A stretch of 64,000 nucleotides of DNA from Emticicia aquatica (GTDB taxonomy: Bacteria > Bacteroidota > Bacteroidia > Cytophagales > Spirosomataceae), in assembly GCF_923079645.1 (NCBI RefSeq), contig NZ_CAKLPY010000001.1, forward strand, positions 372,001 through 436,000, in the 5' to 3' direction. Under the pieces are notes generated by a model. The model saw only the letters and a list, made by a program, of their open reading frames with translations. It was not told the origin of the DNA and ran no database searches. Both the position numbers and the translations under genes were made by a program. This document shows positions 17,714-28,400 of the stretch, piece by piece. Each line of letters starts with the position of its first letter. The first letter of the stretch is position 1.

Positions 17714-18946
17714 TCAATCAAAATTAAGCAATTTTCTTTGATATGATTCTTTTACATCATCTTCAAAGCTATCAAGATAGTTTTCAGTAGTGCGGAGGTC
17801 TTTATGGCCGAGGCTTTCAGAAATAAATTCGGTGGCAACGCCCGAACGTTTTAAGACCGTAGCATAAGAATGTCTAGCTGAATAGGTTGTTAGATTCAAC
17901 TCAAACTCCAATTCATTCCCGATACGCTTCATATAGCCATTGACATTTTTAATAAACTGACGAATTTTGGCTAATGCTCTTTCTGGATTATCATCTTTGT
18001 CGATGATTTTAAAAATATAATCTTCGGGAGTATTTGATTTAAAACCCCATTTGTCAATTATAGCCTTGATTTCGGGCATTAACATGACGATTATCGGCTT
18101 CACATCTTGTTTGGTTGTACGGGCTGTTTTTGCTCTTACAAACACGATTCTTTTAGAATCAATGTCTTTCCACTTCAACAGTGCAACGTCTTTCATGTTT
18201 GCCCCATTGCAAAGGTAGCTAAATAGCCAAATGTCTTTGGCTTTCTCTTCGGGTTGAGTCTTTGGTTGATAATCAATGATTTTTTTGATGTCTCTGATTG
18301 TCAAAGCCTTTTTGATATTTCGTCCTGCTGGTACAACATATTTTCGTTTTCCGAAAGGATAAAACTCTTTGCTCAACGTGCCGTCTTCGATTGCTACGTT
18401 TACGATTGTACGAAGATTTCTAAGGTAAATACCTGTACTGGTTAGACTTTTGCCGTTTTCTTTCATCCAATTTTCATAGGCTTGCAGCCATTCAGATGTA
18501 ACATCGGCAAAGTGGAGGTTTTTCCTGTTGTTAGATTTTAGGAAGTTTTTAAAGCTATTATAGGAACATTTATGACTGTCTGCTGTGCCAACTCTTCCTT
18601 CGGCTTTTAGACGAGCCATGTATGTTTCTATGTAAAAGAAAACATCTTTACTGCGGTCGGTTTTTTGGTTAAATTTTTTCTCGAAGATTTGAAAAGAAAA
18701 TGGGTCTATCTCTCTGATAATTTCTAAGGCTTTCTGTTCAACCTTATTAAAGAAAGTTTGATGGTCTTTGTACTCTCCACGAGGTTTTTGGGCTTGTGTT
18801 TTTTCCCAATCTTCGGGTGTTAAAGACACATTTAATGGGTAATATTTTTGTTCACGATTGAAAGTTAATCTTAGCTTTACAGAATAGGTGCCGTCTTTTT
18901 TCTGGATTCTTTTGTCGTGTATAATGGAAGTAGTAACTCCTAACAT
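17714..18946 (-). CDS. tyrosine recombinase / integrase
   Basis: A 410-aa Bacteroidota-type integrase. It has an N-terminal arm-binding domain (KDGTYSVKLRLTFNREQKYY), a SAM-like core-binding domain (about 110-205) and a catalytic domain. Visible catalytic residues are the HxxR-type box in TTYSARHSYATVLKRSG, the LGH box (ISESLGHKDLRTT) and the nucleophile Tyr in ENYLDSF. The usual first Arg (G-L-R) is replaced by LCNGANMKDVALLKW, as in several Bacteroidota integrases such as IntDOT, which also lacks it. It lies about 170 bp from the tRNA-derived attachment site and should catalyse integration into the tRNA 3' end. The ATG at 18946 is supported. Confidence 0.92.
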   Translation of the reverse strand: MLGVTTSIIHDKRIQKKDGTYSVKLRLTFNREQKYYPLNVSLTPEDWEKTQAQKPRGEYKDHQTFFNKVEQKALEIIREIDPFSFQIFEKKFNQKTDRSKDVFFYIETYMARLKAEGRVGTADSHKCSYNSFKNFLKSNNRKNLHFADVTSEWLQAYENWMKENGKSLTSTGIYLRNLRTIVNVAIEDGTLSKEFYPFGKRKYVVPAGRNIKKALTIRDIKKIIDYQPKTQPEEKAKDIWLFSYLCNGANMKDVALLKWKDIDSKRIVFVRAKTARTTKQDVKPIIVMLMPEIKAIIDKWGFKSNTPEDYIFKIIDKDDNPERALAKIRQFIKNVNGYMKRIGNELEFELNLTTYSARHSYATVLKRSGVATEFISESLGHKDLRTTENYLDSFEDDVKESYQRKLLNFD

Positions 18947-18968
18947 ATTGATTTATAGTTAATTATAG

Positions 18969-19009
18969 TTGTATGTATGCTTTGATTTATACATACAAGA
19001 TACATACAA
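18969..19009. repeat. three copies of ATACATACAA upstream of the integrase
   Basis: One inverted copy (TTGTATGTAT, 18969-18978) and two direct copies (18989-18998 and 19000-19009) lie 23-63 bp upstream of the integrase ATG and between it and the attachment site. They are good candidates for arm-type integrase or excisionase binding sites, or for an operator on the integrase promoter. The function is inferred from position only. Confidence 0.5.
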
Positions 19010-19116
19010 ATGCCGAAATTAACAACAACTATTAGAAGAAAAAAGAAAGAAAATGGCTGTTTTTGCTATAAATAACAACTAAAAATGAACAAAAGTAGAT
19101 AAAAGTAAGAATAGAA

Positions 19117-19163
19117 ATTGACTCATAATCAGTAGGTGCTTGGTTCGATTCCAAGTGGGCCCA
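19117..19163 (+). other. attachment site: 3' half of a tRNA with CAT anticodon
   Basis: The segment contains an anticodon arm (stem ATTGA/TCAGT, loop CTCATAA with anticodon CAT at 19124-19126), a T-arm (CTTGG, TTCGATT, CCAAG) and the 3' acceptor strand TGGGCCC followed by A. No acceptor 5' strand or D-arm lies upstream, so it is only the 3' half of a tRNA, probably tRNA-Met. Integrases duplicate exactly such segments. The right end of the element is therefore here, and the complete tRNA should be at the left end, outside the window. Confidence 0.85.
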
Positions 19164-19167
19164 CAAC

Positions 19168-19206
19168 AAAAAAGCCTGATAATCAAACAATTATCAGGCT
19201 TTTTTA
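19168..19206 (+). terminator. orphaned tRNA terminator
   Basis: A perfect 10-bp stem, GCCTGATAAT (19174-19183) and its complement (19190-19199), with a 6-nt loop, flanked by A and T runs that extend the pairing. It directly follows the tRNA fragment, so it is the original terminator of the tRNA that the element invaded. It marks the start of native chromosome. Confidence 0.85.
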
Positions 19207-19389
19207 TTTTTATGCTTATTTGAATTTTATTTAAAAGTATATTTAATTTACAGCTTTGATAATTCTCTTTAACTCACTTAACCTTTCATTGTCATTTTAG
19301 TTTCTGGATTGATTAAATATTTGGTGTAAGATTTGTATGTCGAGCAATTAGTTAGTTAAATTTGAATTCTTCATAATCTTAATAAATCC

Positions 19390-20022
19390 ATGCCTCGTAA
19401 AAAAATAACAGGAATTGTTGCCTTAAAAAATAGCTTTGCTTCGGCATATATTTCTCAAATATTAGTAAATTCAAATATTTCTTTGATTGCTCAAATCCAA
19501 GATTATAAATCGCTGTTACAACTTGTAAAACTTCATAAGCCAGTGATTGTAATATGCGATGAAAAAATGGAAGATGCAAATAGCTTTATCCTTGAATTTA
19601 ATAAAGTTTCTATTGGAACTTCATTAATATTAATCAGTGAAACAACTAAAATTGAAAGTGTGATGGAATATTTACATTTAGGATTTATGGGTGTATTGAA
19701 ATATGACTCAGAGGTGTCGGAGTTGAATCAAGGTATAAGCACGGTTTTGCAGGGAAATAAGTTTTTGAGTCAAGAGTATTTAAAAATGGTTGAGCCTGAT
19801 AAAATGCCTCAAAAATCAATTTTAGAGAAACTTTCAATACGTGAAAAAGAAGTGATGAATTTGATTGGTCAAGGTAAAAATAATTATGAAATAGCCAGTG
19901 CATTAAAAATAAGTCACCAAACCGTAAATAATCACAGAGCAAAAATTCGACGTAAAATGCAAATACAAGGAGGGAAGTCGGCATTGCTTCAATTGGCTAT
20001 TTCTGCACAAAAGTACGTATAA
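19390..20022 (+). CDS. LuxR-family response-regulator-like transcription factor
   Basis: A 210-aa regulator. Residues 1-130 form a receiver-like domain with a candidate phosphoacceptor Asp in VIVICDEKMED, although the N-terminal acidic pair expected in a true receiver is not evident (MPRKKITGIVALKNS). Residues 145-205 are a LuxR helix-turn-helix (LSIREKEVMNLIGQGKNNYE, then KISHQTVNNHRAKIRRKM). No histidine kinase is nearby. It is the first chromosomal gene right of the element and is read toward the Rhs locus, with a 660-bp gap between. It may control surface-protein expression there, but that is only proximity. Confidence 0.82.
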   Translation: MPRKKITGIVALKNSFASAYISQILVNSNISLIAQIQDYKSLLQLVKLHKPVIVICDEKMEDANSFILEFNKVSIGTSLILISETTKIESVMEYLHLGFMGVLKYDSEVSELNQGISTVLQGNKFLSQEYLKMVEPDKMPQKSILEKLSIREKEVMNLIGQGKNNYEIASALKISHQTVNNHRAKIRRKMQIQGGKSALLQLAISAQKYV

Positions 20023-20686
20023 CTACGTATGTTAAAAAAAACACTCAGTAGGTAATCTACTATTTTGAGGGCAATAAAGTATATAATCTGCTATTGTTTC
20101 GCACAATGAAATTATAGTAACTTTACAGCATTAAAATTAACATATTATTTTATGTTGCCCGAAATTCCATACACTTATAAATAATAATAATAATGAGACA
20201 AACTTTACACAACTACTTATCTTCTTTAACTATTTTTATTAAAACTACCAACCAGTTTTATTAAAACTACCAACCAGTTAAAACATATCATTTTGTACGT
20301 AATCATCAATCAACTGTATTTGATGATTCTTAGTGATTGAGATGATTTCTACAAAAACAATTCTTTCTCCATCGCTTATTTAAGATATTTAGGATTTATC
20401 TGATTTTTCTTCAACACTACTTTATTTTGAAGAAAATATTTCCTGTACATTTTATACTCTTTAAGATACATTATTCTATTTTTTATAAAAGACTAAAGGT
20501 TTAATTTTTCAAAACCAATTTAATTAAAATAAGTGTGATTAAATCTCATTTATGTCTGAATAAGGTATTTGAAACCTGCACTAAAATGCGGAGGAAATAG
20601 AGCTTAGTTTCAAAATAAAGATAATTGTGTATGCAAAGAGAGAAGTTTTAATTCAAACTAATTAGAAACTATAAAGTAAAATAAAA
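20023..20686. other. 660-bp AT-rich region before the Rhs locus
   Basis: No gene is supported. It contains an (AAT)n run just before an ATG at 20193 and the 22-bp tandem duplication listed separately. If the duplication is removed, that ATG opens a frame of about 42 codons; with it, the frame stops sooner. The promoter of the downstream exported-protein/Rhs pair must lie here. Confidence 0.5.
20234..20277. repeat. exact 22-bp tandem duplication
   Basis: Two identical back-to-back copies of a 22-bp unit containing TTAAAACTACCAACCAG. A unit length not divisible by three shifts any frame through it. It could be a slippage product of recent origin. Confidence 0.8.
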
Positions 20687-22420
20687 ATGAGAAAAATTTA
20701 TCTGTTAATATTTTTTATATATTCATCACTTCCTCTTTTTGGACAAAGCACCGATGCTTATCCCTCAAATTTAAACATCTCAACTCTTGAAAAAAACGCA
20801 CTTTTTTATGCAAATAAACGGTATAGCGTGTCTCAAACAGGCATTGCGAGGTTAGATTCGAATATAATTTTTGATGGAGGTTTTTCTCCTTCCTACACAA
20901 GTGTAGCTCCATCAGAGACGAATCCAACTATAGTGCTGATTGAAAATTTTCCCAATGTCCATGTGCAGTCTGGTGCTTGGATAGGTTGGTCAACAAGAAC
21001 TTGGGGGGCGACCAAATTCAAAATAGAAGTTTATAATACGTTTGCTAATGCAAATATATGGGTAACAGTTGCAGACATAAGCAATTATATTAAAAATGAC
21101 TTTGCTGTAAAACTAAATAATGTTCAACCCAGTAAAATTCGATTTACATTTTATACAGCGTCAGGAACAACAGGCAGGTTAGGCATATCAGAATTATTTT
21201 ATATACATCCAGAAGCAGCACAAGCTTATGATGGCTTAATGTTTAAATATGATGATTTAGGAGAAGTTAAAATAAATTCATTCAAAAATATAAAATTAGG
21301 TAATGTTGCTTTTTTACAAGAACAGAATGCCATTGAAAATGGCAATGACCGAGCAATGTTTGCTCAAGGAGCGACATGGGATAATACAAATAAGAGGTAT
21401 GATTTGAATTCAAATAAAGTATTTAATCGAAATGGGGTTATTTTAGGAAATGATGGAGTGAAGTTTTTTGGACATTCAGGAAATGTTACCACAACACCTT
21501 ACTGGTCTAATACTGAAATGGGGGCAAATACTAGAATGATTGTACATAATAATGGTAATGTGGGAATAGGAGTATCTGTACCCAATAAAAAATTGGTTGT
21601 GCAGGGTGAAATAGGATTAGGTAATAGTGATGGTCTATCTTATAATGGAATAAGAAGGACAGGTGTGGCAACAGAGTATTTTAATACGTTATCTGGAGTA
21701 GCGACAAATATAATACACAATTTCACAAATAATGTTGGTGGAAGTTTATTATCTATTACCAACGGAGGTAATATTGGCATTGGCACAATAACTCCAACAA
21801 CAAAATTTGAGATATTGGATGCTACGGGGATAACACTACGACATAGCCAAACGGTTAACACAGCTGGTACATTTAGAATATTTGGCGGAGCTTACAGCAG
21901 TAATAAATTAAATGGATTAGTTTTTAATACAGCAGCTACTTATAATCAAATCTCAGTAGGAGGAGGCACTGCATTAGGAGAAACAGCTACTTTAATCAAT
22001 TTTTATACTACTCCAACTGTTGGGACACCTAATGTAGGTGAGGAGAGAATGAGAATAAATAATTTGGGACAAGTAGGTATTGGAACAACTACAATTCCTA
22101 CAGATTATAGACTTGCAGTAGCAGGAAACGTAATAGCCGAGAAAATAAAAGTAAAAAAACAGTCAAGTGGTTGGCCTGATTTTGTATTCTCCCCAAACTA
22201 CAAACTCCCAAGCCTAACCGAAGTAGAAGCATTTGTAATACAAAACAGCCATTTGTCAGAAATACCTTCGGCAAATGAAATAGAAAAAGATGGACAAGAT
22301 TTAGGCGAAATGAACAGACTGCTTTTGAAGAAGGTGGAAGAATTGACTTTGTATTTGATTGAACAAAGCAAAGAAATAAAATTGCTAAAATCGAAAGTAG
22401 AGCAGTTAGAAAAAAAATAG
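20687..22420 (+). CDS. exported tail-fibre-like repeat protein upstream of Rhs
   Basis: A 577-aa protein with a signal peptide (MRKIYLLIFFIYSSLPLFGQ). From about residue 285 it carries three repeats of the fibre type (NNGNVGIGVSVPNKKLVV, NGGNIGIGTITPTTKFEIL, NNLGQVGIGTTTIPTDYRLAV) as in phage-like tail fibres and Bacteroidota cell-surface fibres. A conserved C-terminal segment follows (FSPNYKLPSLTEVEAFVI and NEIEKDGQDLGEMNRLLLKK), ending in a coiled coil. The coiled-coil end suggests trimer assembly. The Rhs gene starts 49 bp downstream, so the two are probably co-expressed. Adhesin or display functions are plausible but untested. Confidence 0.75.
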   Translation: MRKIYLLIFFIYSSLPLFGQSTDAYPSNLNISTLEKNALFYANKRYSVSQTGIARLDSNIIFDGGFSPSYTSVAPSETNPTIVLIENFPNVHVQSGAWIGWSTRTWGATKFKIEVYNTFANANIWVTVADISNYIKNDFAVKLNNVQPSKIRFTFYTASGTTGRLGISELFYIHPEAAQAYDGLMFKYDDLGEVKINSFKNIKLGNVAFLQEQNAIENGNDRAMFAQGATWDNTNKRYDLNSNKVFNRNGVILGNDGVKFFGHSGNVTTTPYWSNTEMGANTRMIVHNNGNVGIGVSVPNKKLVVQGEIGLGNSDGLSYNGIRRTGVATEYFNTLSGVATNIIHNFTNNVGGSLLSITNGGNIGIGTITPTTKFEILDATGITLRHSQTVNTAGTFRIFGGAYSSNKLNGLVFNTAATYNQISVGGGTALGETATLINFYTTPTVGTPNVGEERMRINNLGQVGIGTTTIPTDYRLAVAGNVIAEKIKVKKQSSGWPDFVFSPNYKLPSLTEVEAFVIQNSHLSEIPSANEIEKDGQDLGEMNRLLLKKVEELTLYLIEQSKEIKLLKSKVEQLEKK

Positions 22421-22469
22421 GCACTTTTTGAGTAGCCCGAGCAGGCTGAAGGCATTATCCATAGAAATC

Positions 22470-25400
22470 ATGAAACACAACAACCACAAAACTGTTTTCG
22501 TATCATTATTGACATTATTGTTATTGGTAAGTTTTAGTCCTCCTTTGAAGAAAACAAAGAAAGTAAAAGCAAAGCCTATGGTTACTTATTTGCCAAAGGA
22601 AGTAGGTGCAATTAAGTCCGTAACCTCGCAGCCAGTCTCTCTTGATAGAGAATTGGTAAGTAGAGTTGTTGATAACACTCCTATGAATCAAAATTTACAA
22701 AGTAGTGGTAGGATTGATTCAGTTGTTAAAGTAGGACGAACAATTGAACATAGTATTAGGTTAAATGAAATTAAAATTATTCAACCAATACCGCCACTTC
22801 CAGTAAAACTCTTACGTCTTGATTCAAAGAGTGGTCTTTTTAAGCTTTCAGAAAAATTAAACTCAAATGTGCAAGAAGAAACGGCAAGCTCTCTAAGAGA
22901 GTACTATAAATATGACTCAACCTCAAGGGAATTTGAGAAAACAATTAACAAAAAACTTAATACAACTTTAGAACTTGGTGGCTTTGACCCAGTTCGTTTC
23001 ACACTCAGCTCGAATAAAGATTCGGTTAATATTGGTGAAGAGATTGAAATAAAAATAACTGTCGATTATTTAGATGTTAGCCCATCATTGATGTTTCAGT
23101 TTGAGGGTTCAAATGCTTTTACATTAAAAATGCTTTTTCCTGATGGTTTTATAAAAACAGGCGGCACTTACTATGATTACATGCAAGGTAAAGTAGATAA
23201 GGCGAACCCTAAACAAGAGTTTACGATTAAAGGTGTGTTTGAAGCTCAAAGTAAAGAACCTTGTTTTTCGTTACTAAGAAGCTTTGCTGGGGCTGGGGTG
23301 AATGATATTTGGGAAAAGAAAGAGGAAAAGTGTATCTATTATATTGTTAAGGCTATAAACAAAACTAATTCGTTACGAAATGATTACACTATCAATACAA
23401 TTCCAACGCTTACTACTTCTGCACCAAGTACATGTGGGAGTAACACATTTTCAATCTCCATTGGCAATTGTTTAGTACCAAGTAATATTACAACTATAAA
23501 TGACACAACGTCTTATAAAAATGCTGTAACAATTGAAGCATGGAATATTTATGAAGATGGATCATATTCTTCCTCACTTTCGGTCAATTATGCTACTCTT
23601 CTTAGGAATTCAACCCCAATAATTAATAATAATTTATTAAGTGTCACTCATAGTTCGATATATTTTGGGTGTTCTTGTATGCCATCAAATACAATTAAAA
23701 GAAAAGTAAAAATCACTTGTAAGGGTAATAATAGTACACAAGAACATACAAGTGGTTCAATAAGTGGATTTTCCCTAATTCCATCACCCCCTACTATCAC
23801 TCCAGAATCATTACTAAATGGGGGAGTTAAATTAACAGTTACTGGTTGTGTAGGTGGGCTAATAACTTGGGAAGATGGGAGCGTTTTTTTAAATAATAAC
23901 AACCCAACCCCCGCTGAAAGAATAGTTAATCCTTCTCAAACAACTACCTATAGTGCCATTTGTACATTGGCTTGCCAAAGCACCCCCTCTTATTATACAA
24001 TAATAATCAATCCATGTGGAGCTGCCACCCCAACAATCACAGCCAGCGGATTAGAATTGACTGCTAATGGCACCTGCACGGGAGGAGAATATAAATGGTA
24101 TAAAAATTACAATACTGAGATAACACCATCTTCGCAAATTATCACAGGTGAACTGGGCAATACCTACCAAGTTAGATGTTTCATCAGTGAATCATGTAAA
24201 AGTAGCTTATCAGATGAAATAACATTGAGTAGTTGTAATGTTGCTATACCTACAATTAATGAGGCTGCTACAATTACAATTCCTACCGACCAAACCACAA
24301 CTTTGTCAACATCATCGTCTTGCTTATTTGAAGGTATCAATGGTACTTTTGAATGGTATAAAGATGACACATTTTACAGTGACCAAAGTCATATTTCGGC
24401 AGGTGTCGGCTGTTATAAACTTAGATGTAGAATCAATGATGATTGTTATTCTACGTTCACATCGGCCGTTTGCGTAAAAAATAATAATTGTGGTGATTTC
24501 ACACTTTTTGCATACTCAAATGCAACTGCTCGCCAATGCGGTGTATCGGTGGGCGAACCGCTCATACTTTATGGAGGAATAGAAAATGGAATTACTCCTG
24601 ATGAAATTCAATGGTGGTTTGCTGGTAGTCTTATTCCGAATAGTAATTCGGGAACCTTCACAGTTAAACAATTGACAACTTTGAATGATTCAGGAGAATA
24701 TACTCTAAAAGTAAAAAAGAATGGTATTTGGTGTGAAACAAAGTTTACCTTATCAATTTGTCCTTGTAACTTTTCAGCATCACCTATGTACTCCTTCACA
24801 GGTAATGTTCAAAGTGGCACGACAACACTATATTCAAGTAATAATTGTCCAACTTGTACGCATATTTGGACACTACCTAATGGAACAACTCGCAATGTGT
24901 CAGGTTTTAGCCTCTTAAATAATGAGCGGATGAATGGTGTATTTACTTTATCTGTGACCAAAAATGGCTGTGTATCTGGTGGAAATGTAGATGTCAGGAC
25001 ACCTTTACCACCATCATATAATAGTGTTGTTTCCAATGCTTTTTGTGATAATGTAAGTGGTTCTTTGCGTGACACTAATAATCCAGGTTTAACACTTGGC
25101 TCAGTGACATTGGAGTATAAAAATATGACAACGAATGTTACAACTATTAAAAATATTCAGCCAACGAATTATGGATATTTTTATTTTCCTTGGACTTTGC
25201 CACCCAATATTACCTATCAAGTAAAAGTAAAAGACCCGAGTGGGAATTATATCGGGCCATATCAAAATGCACCAGCAATAATTCTGTGTTGTACATTGGC
25301 AATTGACCCTATCTTAAAAACTGAGACAGTTTGTAACACCACCATAAGAAAAGGACGGTATGTTATATATCTAAAAGGTCATTCAACCGCAGTGCAATTA

Positions 25401-28400
25401 CAATATCGTTTACTCAAAAAGACATATAATTCTAATAATGAAAGTGTATATCAGCCAACAACTCCCAACTGGAGTATAATTCCAGTCGGAACTGCTATTT
25501 CATTTTTACAGTTTACAGATTTGGAACGGGGTTTTTATCAATTAGAGATAGTGGAAGGAACCAATCCAAATAATCAAGGGTGTAAAATTAATACCAACTT
25601 TGTAATAGATTGTGTGGGAACAAATAGCACTGCTTGCGGAACGCCACCATTAATTACGGCTATTCCTGATAAAATTTTGATTGAAGGTGGTACAATCACT
25701 CCGACACTTATTGCCGAACCAATGGCGACTAGTAATAATACTTCGGCTGGTTTAGGAAATGTAGCTGTATTATCAGGTGCAAATAGTATTCAATTGGGTA
25801 GTCAAGACGGAACACAATCAAATACATTTGAAGCGTGGATTAAAGCTGAGAATAATTCAGATATAACGGTAGGTTATATAGGTGCAGGAGAAAAACACAG
25901 AAAATTAATGCAGTATTGGGGGAAACAAAATCCTTTTTATAATACATTATCAGTTGGCTCTAATGGAGTTACGTTAATTGAAGATATCCCAACAAAAGAA
26001 AATGCAAGACGAGTGGCAATATCCTTTACCAAAATTTTGACAGGCTGGAATCATATTGCACTAGTTTATAGAAATCATATTCCAGAAATTTATATAAATG
26101 GCAAATTAGAAGGGAAAGCAACACAGAGCATTTATACTATTCAAAATGTTCAAGTGTCTGATACATATGATACACAGATAGGTTATACTCAAAACTTAGG
26201 TTTTATTGGTTCCGTTGATGAGATTCGTCTTTGGTATGGTACTTTGGGTAATACATCAGATTTAACCGCTGCAACTATTTCACAAAACCTCAAGAGCCGT
26301 GATAACGTGCCTGTAATTGGTACAGGGAAATATTGGGCGTTTGAAGAAATAGACCCGCTTAAAAATGTAAGTGGAAGTAATTATGATAAACTTAAATTTG
26401 AAGAGAATGTTCAGATTAGAGCAACTAATACTTCCGATGATAAACTCCCACAAAGTCAAGACTATAAGTGGTATTTAAATGGCGTAAATTTAGCCACAAA
26501 ATCATTTTATACGACACTAATTGACCAATTAAAACCAGATAGTCAGACTTATGTGTTGCATTATACGGGTGATAATGGGGTTGATTGTCAGACTTCAAAA
26601 ACGATAAAAATACGTCGTTGTCTAAGTATTTCTCCCAATACTACTCAAATTGTATGTGAAGGAACACCTGTTACTTTGACAGCAACAGGAAATGTAGGTA
26701 GCACTTTTACATGGTATAAAGTAGGAAAAACTACGGCTCTCGCTACGACTGCTACATTTGCAGTGCCAACAAATGCTGAAGGTAATGGTATATACTATGC
26801 AAAAAGCTCAACATGTAATTCAGAAAGTGATAAAGTAGAAGTAAAACACGTAGTGATTGCCAAACCAACTGTATTAGCCATTCCAAACCCTGCTACAGCG
26901 GGCAGAAGTGCGATATTTAAAGGCAATTACATTGGTGATACAGGTACACCTCCAAGTTATCTTTGGACTGGACCAAATAATTTTGTTTCATCATTCCAAA
27001 ATCCTGAGTTGACCAATCTTTCACAAACCACCAATGCAGGTATTTATACTTTAACAATTACTCAAACTGCTAATAATTTAACTTGTAATAGTACAGCTAC
27101 TACCAAGCTACTCATCAATGCCGCTAGTTGTGGATTGACTGTTGGTACTGATATAGACTGTGTGAATAATTTAGGCAAAATTTCAGTTGTAGTAATTGGA
27201 AACACAACAGGGCGAACCATACAGTACAGTATAAATAATGGTGAGATATGGCAATCATCGAATATATTCACTAATCTATTAAATGGAGATTATGACATAG
27301 CCGTGCGTTCAAATCAATCTACTATTGCTGCTGACCAGATAACCGATTCCGATTATTGCTATGTAACTCCCCAGCAAGTAATTATTAGTTGTGCTACAGT
27401 TTGTAGCGTGCAGAAAAAACTAAATTATGATAGATGGGATAATATTGAAGGAACTGAAATTGGCGATTTTACTTCAACTCAATTAGGTGTAATATTTAAT
27501 CAACCTAAAACTGTATCTGCTTTTGCACCAAATAGAGCTGGAAATGAACCTAATTTTGATATTCGAAATGGTACAACACCCAACTTCATTGCTCGTATGC
27601 GTGGGTTTATTTGTCCTCCAGTAAGTGGTACATATACTTTCTATATGAAAGCAGATAATAGTGCCAAGTTGTTTATCAATGGTTCTCCAATTATTTGGGT
27701 ACATGATAACCCCAATAACCATGACCAAGAAGTTTCAGGTACTGTTACTTTGATTGCCAATACTCAAGCAACGATTGAAGTTCATCACAAACAAGGTATA
27801 AGTGCGAGTTTTGTGATATTATCCTGGCAAGCTGGTAGCAGTCCGAAAGTATTGGTTTCGGCGGATTATCTGAGTCCTACAATTACAACGGTTAATCCAT
27901 GTCAAGATTTTAATTTTACACTCACGACCACACCAAACCGTATATCTGAAAAAATAGTTGAAGGTACTGAAATAAAAGCAATTGCAACGGCTACAAACGG
28001 TAATTCAAGTGGCTTTGTTTGGACAGCAACTGATAATGCTCTTACAATTTTCGATGCCCCTAAAGGTATTACGGGTGCTGTTACAAGAACTGTGGAGACT
28101 AATATTCCAGTTTATTTAAGACCAGCTCTAATAAGTAGCGAAACGGGACAAGGACCTTTTGAGAGAAAATATAAAGTTGCTTTTGGAAATGCCCCAGCAG
28201 GATGTTACCAGGAGGTTACACTCAATGTAATCAAACAAACGTGTGACTGCCCAACCAACGATTGTGATAATGTAGAAATCCTAAATCCTTCATTAGTTAC
28301 AAACTTTGGCACATCTCAAAACTTTGTGGCTGAAACGGTTTATTTAGATGAATCTGCTTCAACTGGCTTTCAGACGGTGACGTATTTTGATGGACTTGGC

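Noticed and set aside
19117..19163. A complete tRNA gene at this position
   Set aside because: Only the anticodon arm, T-arm and 3' acceptor strand are present; no D-arm or 5' acceptor strand can be found upstream.
22428..22469. TTG start of the giant Rhs protein
   Set aside because: The ATG at 22470 begins a normal membrane/signal segment; the extra 14 residues do not.
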